A stretch of 13,408 nucleotides of DNA from JBOFLO01 sp051657905. GTDB lineage: Bacteria; Patescibacteriota; Gracilibacteria; UBA1369. Under the pieces are notes generated by a model. The model was not told the origin of the DNA. It saw only the letters and a program-made list of their open reading frames with translations, and searched no databases. The stretch lies in assembly GCA_051657905.1 (NCBI GenBank), contig JBOFLO010000042.1, positions 1 to 13,408 on the forward strand. The letters are read 5' to 3'. Numbering within the stretch: the first letter of the stretch is position 1; each line of letters starts with the position of its first letter. Position numbers and translations under genes: made by a program. Below are positions 6,193 to 12,082 of this stretch, in pieces.

Positions 6193-6723
6193 TTAATATT
6201 TCCCCAGATTCAGTTTTTTTTGTCTTTCAATAAGCAATGGCCAAACCTTCCCATCTATCAATTTTGGCTTACTTAAATTTATAAAATAATTAAACTTATC
6301 AACTAGTTTAGAAAACGCCTCTTGGGACTTAGCTTTACCGTAATAGTAAGAATTGTCAATCAAGTCCACTGCACGAACGGTTAAACTCTCGTACCCATCT
6401 TCAAAGGCCTTCTGGAAAGAATCCACATATCTTTGCTTTTCATCAGACATAGTTCTATCAACAGTACAATTTTTAACTATTTGGACCACCCTCTCGCCAA
6501 ACATCTCCCCCATTTGCTTTAAATCAACTTCTGAATCTTCAATTAAATCATGGAAGAGGGCAGAAATGACAATATCTTTATTATATCCTAAATTATAAAG
6601 ATGCATGCTTATTCTAATGCTATGAAGCAATACAGGTTTTTCATTATAATTTGCAGACTCTAAGGTTTTAGCTAAAAAAACTATAGCCTGTTCAATCTGT
6701 CTTTGATCCTCTCTTGTATACAT
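6193..6723 (-). CDS. HD-domain phosphohydrolase, SpoT/small alarmone hydrolase-like
   Basis: This 176-aa protein carries the full metal and substrate signature of RelA/SpoT-type HD hydrolases. It has H34 in KPVLLHSIRIS, H58-D59 plus E62-D63 in ALFHDLIEDSE, the FGERVVQIVKNCT segment that follows in that family, and D120xxxN124 in VRAVDLIDN. The family removes pyrophosphate from (p)ppGpp or related nucleotides using Mn2+. Length and single-domain layout match small alarmone hydrolases, some of which act as antitoxins to nucleotide-modifying toxins. Here it stands 9 nt after the 43-aa micro-ORF and 41 nt before the HEPN-motif gene, so it could neutralise, sense or amplify within this cassette. 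The exact substrate cannot be read from sequence; other HD phosphohydrolases are possible. Confidence 0.85.
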   Translation of the reverse strand: MYTREDQRQIEQAIVFLAKTLESANYNEKPVLLHSIRISMHLYNLGYNKDIVISALFHDLIEDSEVDLKQMGEMFGERVVQIVKNCTVDRTMSDEKQRYVDSFQKAFEDGYESLTVRAVDLIDNSYYYGKAKSQEAFSKLVDKFNYFINLSKPKLIDGKVWPLLIERQKKLNLGKY

Positions 6724-6732
6724 AAGAAATAT

Positions 6733-6864
6733 TTAATTTTTGTAGATTCTATATGCTTTCTCTATAAGTTTGACCCTCCCAAGCGCTTCTTGGAAGTCAC
6801 AAATAAGATCAGAAGCTTTATTAAAACTATACCTAAGAAACTCTAAGATTTTCAAATGAAGCAT
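6733..6864 (-). CDS. 43-aa micro-ORF between the nuclease and HD hydrolase genes
   Basis: A short frame runs from ATG 6862-6864 to TAA 6733-6735 and encodes a basic helical peptide (MLHLKILEFLRYSFNKASDL, ending EKAYRIYKN). It overlaps the last 32 nt of the nuclease gene in another frame and ends 9 nt before the HD hydrolase start. A purine-rich GAAAGAG precedes the ATG with suitable spacing. The tight packing fits translational coupling, as seen for small antitoxins or regulatory subunits. The ORF is short and could have arisen by chance. Confidence 0.45.
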   Translation of the reverse strand: MLHLKILEFLRYSFNKASDLICDFQEALGRVKLIEKAYRIYKN

Positions 6865-7792
6865 ATATATCTCTTTCATCAAATTTCAATTCTTTTGGCA
6901 TACAATCAGAGTCAAACCTCAATCTTGTCATAAATTGAACTTCATCGTCACCAATTGAATTTTTAGCAAATGAATTAAATACCAATAAACTTTTATCACC
7001 TAAAATTTCAAGATTTTGATTTAAAACACTCTCAGTCGAAAACCAAACCCCACTAACTTGCAAATTTTGTCCCGACAGGAAGTACCCAGTAGGAAAGTTT
7101 TCCGGCTCCTGCTTAATTGGAACAAACAAATATTTATTTTTCTCTCTCCTATAAATAGTAGACTTCCCATCTTTAATCTTGGCACCATACAAAGATTCTA
7201 ACACCACATACGGATCAATTTCCTCTACCAAATGAATATCAAGATCAATGGTATTGATATCAGGGGTACCTACATTTATTGCAATAATATAAGGCAAATC
7301 ATTAATAAACCCCATGTATTCAGAGGATTTATTATATTGATCAATTTTAGACGAAACTGAATTTGAAATCCTTTGAGCTATATATGAATTACTTGGGAAT
7401 GAAATTGACTCATTATTCTTAGGATTGCACGCAGTACATTCGACGTAAAACAAAGGTTTATTACTCTTATTCAAAACTAAAAAATCAACCCCTTTCCCAT
7501 CTTTTCTAAACCTTTCAACTCTATAACCATTCTCAATCAAAGTGTATGCTACAAACATTTCCCAGCTAAGTTGATGAAACATACCCTTTGAACCACTTTT
7601 TATATCTCGTAAAAATTTTTTATCAGATAAATCAGCATTCTGAAAAACTTCATACATACACTCAAATCTCTCTCTTCTATCTTTTTTACATGCAGAAGCT
7701 AAATAATACAAATCAAGGTTGGGAAATTTATGCTGTAAAGACTGAAACTCTTCCTGAGTTTTTACTAAAGGAATATTTTCATCAAAAAGCAT
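6833..7792 (-). CDS. PD-(D/E)XK-like endonuclease candidate
   Basis: This 319-aa soluble protein has a restriction-endonuclease-like core. It shows helix SWEMFVAYTLIENGYRVERF with E78, strand GKGVDFLVLNKSN with D103, and strand LFYVECTA with E118 followed by Cys119-Thr120, where classical enzymes have E-x-K. The order E...D...E-x-(K/T) and the spacing match PD-(D/E)XK folds. The missing Lys means catalysis may use a migrated Lys (K98 or K100 are nearby) or be lost. The N-terminal ~70 residues are helical and the C-terminal half is beta-rich, perhaps target recognition. It is the first gene of the island cassette. Its start lies about 9 nt after a TATAAAAT box near the right att repeat, so the mRNA may be leaderless. 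Family assignment is by motif only. Confidence 0.65.
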   Translation of the reverse strand: MLFDENIPLVKTQEEFQSLQHKFPNLDLYYLASACKKDRRERFECMYEVFQNADLSDKKFLRDIKSGSKGMFHQLSWEMFVAYTLIENGYRVERFRKDGKGVDFLVLNKSNKPLFYVECTACNPKNNESISFPSNSYIAQRISNSVSSKIDQYNKSSEYMGFINDLPYIIAINVGTPDINTIDLDIHLVEEIDPYVVLESLYGAKIKDGKSTIYRREKNKYLFVPIKQEPENFPTGYFLSGQNLQVSGVWFSTESVLNQNLEILGDKSLLVFNSFAKNSIGDDEVQFMTRLRFDSDCMPKELKFDERDIYASFENLRVS

Positions 7793-7800
7793 ATATCAAA

Positions 7801-7808
7801 ATTTTATA
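7801..7808 (-). promoter_or_regulatory. -10-like box of the island operon
   Basis: On the minus strand TATAAAAT lies 8 nt before the ATG of the nuclease gene. No good -35 is visible. If used, transcription would begin almost at the start codon (leaderless) and just inside the right att repeat. Confidence 0.35.
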
Positions 7809-7835
7809 AATCTATTAAGGCTCATCACCCTTCTT

Positions 7836-7852
7836 GTCTGTGGCTCCATTAA
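7836..7852 (+). repeat. attR-like copy of the tRNA-Thr 3' end
   Basis: This is an exact 17-nt copy of 5482-5498 with no tRNA body in front of it. It lies in the 66-nt gap between the island's nuclease gene and the 7859-8554 gene and marks the right boundary of the insert. Confidence 0.85.
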
Positions 7853-7858
7853 ATTCTT

Positions 7859-8554
7859 CTACCAAGGAGAAGTAAGTATAAACCATATCCCCTCCAACAT
7901 TTTTTGATCCTCTTCTGTTCTTACAGCATTCGGCGACTCACAATAATTAGCAAAAGCTTCATTCTGCCTGGTTTTACCTAATGCCTCAGCTATTTCCGAT
8001 TCAGGATAATTTAATTTGAATTTTTTCAGATGATCAAACACTCCACCTCCCGCATTCTTTTCCAACAAACTATGCAGAAGCGTTGAATGATAAATTTTAG
8101 GAATTCCCTCTAAACGAGCAAAATCAAACTTACTGAGATCCTCTGCATTAACATTAAAACGACCTTCAGCCTTTCCTTCAGATAAATAAACTCCCAATTC
8201 CTCAACATTTGCCCTATTCATAATATCCAATTCACCAGTCCATTCTTTACCAAAAGCCAACCGATTCTCTTTAACCAGAGCATCTGTCTCAACTTTCCCA
8301 ATCACTTCTTCGGTTAAATTAAGCCCGATCACCACCATTAAATTTCTTCTAACACCTTCTACGGCCTCACTTAATACTTTACCATGAGTCGGTTGTCTAA
8401 CATGATACAGTCGCTGATCACTCATTAATTCATTTAAATCCTTCCAAGTAGCCCTATAACGACTATCTCTTTCCTGCCATCTTTTTTTATTTTCCTCTTT
8501 TAGAAAGTTAAACTCAGGATTACAAGAATCTTCAATTTTAATTGGCTTATCCAT
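7859..8554 (-). CDS. Unknown soluble 231-aa protein
   Basis: I do not recognise this protein. It has no signal peptide or membrane helix, is rich in charged residues, and appears mainly alpha-helical (DLNELMSDQRLYHV, GKVLSEAVEGVRRNLMVVIG, LLHSLLEKNAGGGVFDHLKKF). It ends in a hydrophobic tail (LEGIWFILTSPW). The stop TAG lies 7 nt from the right att-like repeat, so in an ancestral locus it would have converged directly on tRNA-Thr. It starts 42 nt after the YggT-family gene on the same strand and may share its transcript. The ATG at 8552-8554 has no Shine-Dalgarno. Confidence 0.75.
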   Translation of the reverse strand: MDKPIKIEDSCNPEFNFLKEENKKRWQERDSRYRATWKDLNELMSDQRLYHVRQPTHGKVLSEAVEGVRRNLMVVIGLNLTEEVIGKVETDALVKENRLAFGKEWTGELDIMNRANVEELGVYLSEGKAEGRFNVNAEDLSKFDFARLEGIPKIYHSTLLHSLLEKNAGGGVFDHLKKFKLNYPESEIAEALGKTRQNEAFANYCESPNAVRTEEDQKMLEGIWFILTSPW

Positions 8555-8596
8555 AATTTTAAAATTAATTTACAGCAATTCTACTCTCAAAAATCC

Positions 8597-8947
8597 CTAT
8601 TCCGCATCATCCGGCTTCCCAGCAAGAATAGCGATAAATTTAGCAATTCCCCAAGCCAACACAGCATAAACCGCAATCGCAATCAGGCTCGCCGGCTCAA
8701 ACACAGCAGTTGTCTCAACCCCCGTAGTTGTAGCATTGTCAAAAACAGCCCGGAACGGAAGCACAAAAATATCTGATATAGCATAGATAAAACCTACAAA
8801 CCCACTGGCAGGATTTGCTCCGGTGATTTTGAATGCCAAGCGAAATAAGATCAAAATCTCAATCGCCCCAGCAATGTAATAAACAATCTGTTGCAGATTA
8901 CGATACCTAGGCTCCTTAACAACGACTTTTCTTAATTCCTCTGGCAT
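8597..8947 (-). CDS. YggT-family small integral membrane protein
   Basis: This 116-aa protein is counted from the ATG at 8945-8947 (MPEELRKVVVKEPRYRN). It has a cytoplasmic basic head, a first membrane segment (IVYYIAGAIEILILFRLAFKI), the loop GANPASGFVGFIYAISDIFVLPFR typical of the YggT family, and a C-terminal membrane segment (ASLIAIAVYAVLAWGIAKFIAILA). YggT proteins are small inner-membrane proteins whose molecular role is not well settled; links to cell shape, division or osmotic tolerance are reported for relatives. The frame stays open upstream to 9019, but that extension is Cys-rich and overlaps the divergent methyltransferase gene, so the shorter start is preferred. It is probably cotranscribed with the 7859-8554 gene. 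Confidence 0.85.
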   Translation of the reverse strand: MPEELRKVVVKEPRYRNLQQIVYYIAGAIEILILFRLAFKITGANPASGFVGFIYAISDIFVLPFRAVFDNATTTGVETTAVFEPASLIAIAVYAVLAWGIAKFIAILAGKPDDAE

Positions 8948-8972
8948 AATATTATTTAAAGTATTACTACAA

Positions 8973-9000
8973 TTGATATTAGTCCTTTTACTGTAACAAT
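8973..9000 (+). promoter_or_regulatory. Possible promoter of the AviRa-like gene
   Basis: TTGATA (8973-8978) and AACAAT (8995-9000) are separated by 16 bp. The ATG follows 8 nt after the -10 box, so the transcript would be leaderless or nearly so. No Shine-Dalgarno is present. Confidence 0.35.
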
Positions 9001-9008
9001 AGCAAACA

Positions 9009-9761
9009 ATGAAAAACAATACCGGCTCCTACCTTTTCGCCACCACCAAAGAAAACTACGAAGATTTTTCCAGCAGCCGAGTCCTCTATGGCCACTCGGG
9101 AGCAACCAATTTCCCCATCCGACTCCTCAATGAAATCTTCTTAAGAGCAGCCCACTATTTACTGTCAAAAAATCACCACGGCCCCTACACAGTTTACGAT
9201 CCCCTCTGCGGCATCGCCTATTCATTAACAGTTATGGGCTATTTACATTCAACTCAAATCAAAAATCTAATCGGCTCAGATATAAATACTGACGCTCTGG
9301 AAACCGCTAACAAAAATATTTCTCTACTACAAAACTCCGGCCTCCAAAAACGCCTCGAAGAAATCCAAACCCTCTTCGAAAAATATCAAAAGCCCTCTCA
9401 CGTCGAAGCCGCCGAAAGCGCCAAAAGATTACTCACTCAAACCACAGAACATCTACAAACAAAAATTTTCCCCCTCGATATTTTAGGCGATCAACCACTC
9501 CCCTCAACTCTCAACAAAGTCGACATAGTTATCGCTGATTTACCTTACGGAGACCTAGCCAACTGGTCCAACACCACATCAGAAAATAGCAGCCAAATAC
9601 TCCTCAAAAAACTAACTGCAGCTCTTAATAATTCTCATATCATTGCCCTGATAGCAGATAAAAAACAGAAAATTGCTCACCTTGGTTTTAAAAAAGTTTC
9701 TTCCTTCAAACTCGGCAAAAGAAAAATAATTTTCTTGGAAAAACTGAATACAAATCAATAA
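9009..9761 (+). CDS. AviRa-like 23S rRNA (guanine) methyltransferase
   Basis: This 250-aa Rossmann-fold SAM methyltransferase matches the AviRa family pattern in order. The N-terminus reads YLFATTKENYEDFSSSRVLY, followed by NFPIRLLNEIFLRA. The SAM loop is YDPLCGIAYSLTVMGYLH (where AviRa has YDPCCGxGYLLTVLG), then GSDINTDALETANKNISLL, KPSHVEAAESAKRL, and the catalytic-region motif IVIADLPYGDLANW. AviRa methylates a guanine in 23S rRNA and gives resistance to orthosomycins such as avilamycin. Here the protein may be resistance or ordinary rRNA modification. It diverges from the YggT gene and overlaps the convergent EGF-repeat lipoprotein gene by 7 bp (9755-9761). The SAM loop reads CGIAY rather than CGxGY, so binding may be slightly altered. 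Confidence 0.85.
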   Translation: MKNNTGSYLFATTKENYEDFSSSRVLYGHSGATNFPIRLLNEIFLRAAHYLLSKNHHGPYTVYDPLCGIAYSLTVMGYLHSTQIKNLIGSDINTDALETANKNISLLQNSGLQKRLEEIQTLFEKYQKPSHVEAAESAKRLLTQTTEHLQTKIFPLDILGDQPLPSTLNKVDIVIADLPYGDLANWSNTTSENSSQILLKKLTAALNNSHIIALIADKKQKIAHLGFKKVSSFKLGKRKIIFLEKLNTNQ

Positions 9762-10672
9762 GCTCTCTCAAAATAGAAAGAGAGATTATCTTGTTTAACT
9801 TGACCATCTTCACAGTAAGCACTAAAGGTGAAATTATTTTTACCCACATCTAAATTCTCCAAGTCTCTACTTATTTGGTATTTAAAAGTTCTATCCCCCA
9901 AGCCATAATCAGTAAGAGTGTAATTGCTAATATTATTTTCCCCTACAACGATTTTACTACAATTACCCGTAGTCCTTCCTGTAACAAAAATCGGCTCATT
10001 ATACTGAAATATATCCAAATAATCAGTTTCTATGAATGCAGACTGAGTACATTTATACAAATCATTACTAAAATAATAACCTGCATCACAATAACATTGA
10101 TCGCCCCGCGCATGAGAGTTAGTACCACAAGACATTTCACATTGTCCCAAAGCATTACGTTCATAACCAAAAGTACACAGGCAGCTATCTCCAACTGAAA
10201 ATTCATTATCCCCGTAACACTGCTTTTGGCAGGAATTTGTAGTATCAGACCAGCTATAACCAGTATTACAATAACAGGTTTCTCCACTCAAATATTGATT
10301 ATCTCCACACGTCATTTCCACACACATACCAAAAAAATTCTTCTCATAACCGTACATACATCCACACCCTTCATAACCAGCAATTTGATTTTTCCCACAA
10401 ACCAATTCAGGCTCTTTTTCATAAACAAAAGCCCTAAGACACTGTCCATTTTGATATTCTAAACTGGCACAGGTTCCAGAAATTAATAGACCATCTTTAG
10501 TTTTATAAGTACTACAAACAAAGTCTTTAAATAATTTATCTTGGAACTGATCTTTAATTATAATATTTTCTAAGCAAGTACTTGAATCGACCACCCCTTC
10601 CCTTTCAGTGCCAACTACAGTACATCCATTCAAGAAAAGAATTACAACCAAAATATAGAATTTTAATCTCAT
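9755..10672 (-). CDS. Lipoprotein with four tandem EGF-like Cys repeats
   Basis: This 305-aa protein has a lipoprotein signal peptide (MRLKFYILVVILFLNGC) with lipobox LNGC, so Cys17 would be lipidated. Residues ~92-210 hold four tandem EGF-like units of about 28-30 residues, each ending in C-x-C-x2-G-(Y/F) and a later Cys: CGCMYGYEKNFFGMC, CYCNTGYSWSDTTNSC, CLCTFGYERNALGQC and CYCDAGYYFSNDLYKC. The C-terminal ~90 residues are beta-rich and perhaps Ig-like. The repeats suggest a disulfide-stiffened stalk displaying a binding domain outside the cell. It starts 18 nt after the Excalibur lipoprotein gene, so the two are likely cotranscribed. The TGA stop overlaps the end of the convergent methyltransferase gene. 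Function is unknown; adhesion or host contact is inference. Confidence 0.8.
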   Translation of the reverse strand: MRLKFYILVVILFLNGCTVVGTEREGVVDSSTCLENIIIKDQFQDKLFKDFVCSTYKTKDGLLISGTCASLEYQNGQCLRAFVYEKEPELVCGKNQIAGYEGCGCMYGYEKNFFGMCVEMTCGDNQYLSGETCYCNTGYSWSDTTNSCQKQCYGDNEFSVGDSCLCTFGYERNALGQCEMSCGTNSHARGDQCYCDAGYYFSNDLYKCTQSAFIETDYLDIFQYNEPIFVTGRTTGNCSKIVVGENNISNYTLTDYGLGDRTFKYQISRDLENLDVGKNNFTFSAYCEDGQVKQDNLSFYFERAY

Positions 10673-10690
10673 ATATTATATTTATTTTAT

Positions 10691-11017
10691 TTATTCACAA
10701 GCCAACCCATCGCCATCTCTATCCAGGTCATAAATATCATTGTCAATAACCCTAACTGGCCCTCTTACATAAGCAGGTCCATTCCCACTACCACCAGCAC
10801 AATCCACATCACTTGCCACTGGTACACATCCTGAATAATTTTCATCACAATCGGCAATCCTTTCTTCTTCCTTCTCCTCAATTTTCATTTGAACCTTTTT
10901 TTCAGTCTCAAATCTTTCTTTTTGCACTTCTTTATTAACGGTCGATTTATTTTTTGTTGATTCATCACACCCTAACAAGCAAAAACAAGAAATAATCACC
11001 ATCAGAAAATACCTCAT
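10691..11017 (-). CDS. Small lipoprotein with Excalibur calcium-binding domain
   Basis: From ATG 11015-11017 the protein has 108 residues: a lipoprotein signal (MRYFLMVIISCFCLLGC, lipobox LLGC) and a charged, possibly coiled linker (KERFETEKKVQMKIEEKEEE). A C-terminal Excalibur domain follows, with CDENYSGCVP, DVDCAGGSGNGPAYVRGP and the DxDxDG calcium loop in YDLDRDGDGLACE. Excalibur domains are extracellular and often follow nuclease or SH3-type domains; here the domain is alone on a lipid anchor. The frame stays open 18 codons upstream, but that start would destroy the lipoprotein signal. The EGF-repeat lipoprotein gene follows after 18 nt. Confidence 0.85.
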   Translation of the reverse strand: MRYFLMVIISCFCLLGCDESTKNKSTVNKEVQKERFETEKKVQMKIEEKEEERIADCDENYSGCVPVASDVDCAGGSGNGPAYVRGPVRVIDNDIYDLDRDGDGLACE

Positions 11018-11108
11018 ACAATATGTATAAATAATTCTCTTATAAGTTACATTTTCAGTGACTTTAAACAACTACCTTAAGTCATTTATCACTTTTCTAT
11101 CATTATTC

Positions 11109-11672
11109 TTATCTAACAAAATGCATCGCCGTCACCCCACAAGGAAAATCCTTAGTCGCCTGATGAACTAACTCAATTCGATCAGCAACTTTAGCAAACA
11201 TCGAAATCCCCTGCCCCAGAATAATCGGATTCACAAACAGTCAATAATCATCAATCAAATTCCCCTCCATCAAAAGCCGCACCACCGACGGACTCCCAAA
11301 AATCAAAATATCCTTCACCTCTCTCTGCTTAATTTCTTTCAGCTGCTGAACCACCTCCCCACCAATAAAAGTAGTTTTATCTTTCTGCTGCCCCCTCATC
11401 GTATTCGAAACCACAATTTTCTCCACCGAATTATACCAAGCCGAATGCTCCTTATCATGCTTACTAGCATTCGCCGCCTCCCCCGCCTTAGGCCAATAAG
11501 CCTCCATCATCTCCCAAGTCGTCCGCCCATACAAAGCCGTATCAGCCTTATCAGTAAAATTTTTCACAAAATCAAAAAGCTCATCATCAAACTTAATCCA
11601 ATCCATCTCCCCTTTAAGCCCGGCAACAAACCCATCAAGAGACACATGCATTGATACGATTATTTTTCTCAT
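11109..11672 (-). pseudogene. DHFR/RibD_C-family reductase gene interrupted by in-frame TGA
   Basis: From ATG 11670-11672 the frame encodes a dihydrofolate-reductase-like protein (MRKIIVSMHVSLDGFVAG, DTALYGRTTWEMMEAYWP, IVVSNTM, DILIFGSPSVVRLLMEGNLIDDY) up to a TGA at 11241-11243. The same frame then continues with family-typical sequence (LFVNPIILGQGISMF, ending CGVTAMHFVR) to TAA at 11109-11111, for a total of 187 codons, close to the usual length. Relatives often have Trp, Arg or another residue where the TGA lies, so a single TGG-to-TGA change is a simple explanation. Other genes here end in TGA, so general recoding is unlikely. It may be a recent pseudogene, a sequencing error or a readthrough site. 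Family members are NADPH-dependent reductases, many of unknown substrate. Confidence 0.8.
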
Positions 11673-11829
11673 CTGATATTTTTCTTAAATTATGCCTACC
11701 TGCCTTTCATCTTAACCCAGTTTAAACTTCACTCCAATAGCACCCTTAAAAGGGGAATTTGATGATTTAATGAGTTAAGTTGATTAGAATAATTTTCACA
11801 GTGAATTTCAATACGTATTTTTTGCATAA

Positions 11830-12062
11830 ATCGGCTCTTTTTGGTAATCTTTCGCCATACCACATGATAATGTGGAGTAGTGATTTTTAAGAAAGCTGAA
11901 GCAAGAAGTAAATAAAAGCAGCAACTTAAAAAGAGCGCTGAGCTTGGCTCCGAAAGGATGAGAACTAAGAAATTAGTTAAACCAAGCATGAGGAAAGCTT
12001 ATTTTCTCAACCTCGCAGGGCAGGGGTAAAACCCTCGCCCAGCCGAAAAGAAAAAATAGGCT
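11830..12062 (+). ncRNA. Structured RNA region upstream of the reverse transcriptase
   Basis: The 410-nt gap between the DHFR-family gene and the RT has no convincing coding frame but many helices. GCTCTTTTT (11834-11842) pairs with AAAAAGAGC (11928-11936), enclosing hairpin CCACAT-GATA-ATGTGG (11860-11875). GCTTGG (11942-11947) pairs with CCAAGC (11982-11987), enclosing two GAAA-tetraloop hairpins (11949-11958 and 11963-11978). TGAGGAAA/TTTTCTCA forms a hairpin at 11989-12009. GGGCAGGG pairs with CCCT-C-GCCC (12018-12040), and AGCC/GGCT (12041-12062) ends just before the RT start. Such a fold directly before a stand-alone RT is what retron and DRT-type templates look like. The boundaries are approximate. 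The stretch 11673-11829 shows only a -10-like TAGAAT (11785-11790) and the palindrome ATACGTAT (11811-11818). Confidence 0.6.
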
Positions 12063-12082
12063 TGACTCACCCCCATACCAAA

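Larger units (their letters stand above)
5499..7852. mobile_element. tRNA-Thr-integrated mini-island (about 2.35 kb, no integrase)
   Basis: The segment is bounded by the tRNA-Thr 3' end and an exact 17-bp direct repeat of it (7836-7852). Removing one copy plus the insert would restore tRNA-Thr directly followed by the convergent 7859-8554 gene. The insert is noticeably AT-rich and holds only minus-strand genes: a PD-(D/E)XK-like nuclease, a 43-aa micro-ORF, an HD hydrolase and a HEPN-motif protein. No integrase, recombinase or transposase is visible, so movement would need an enzyme supplied in trans, or the integrase has been lost. Confidence 0.8.

Noticed and set aside
11729..11989. 86-aa minus-strand frame upstream of the RT
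   Set aside because: It crosses all the hairpins of the structured RNA region, has no recognisable domain and no ribosome-binding site, and is best explained as a chance frame.
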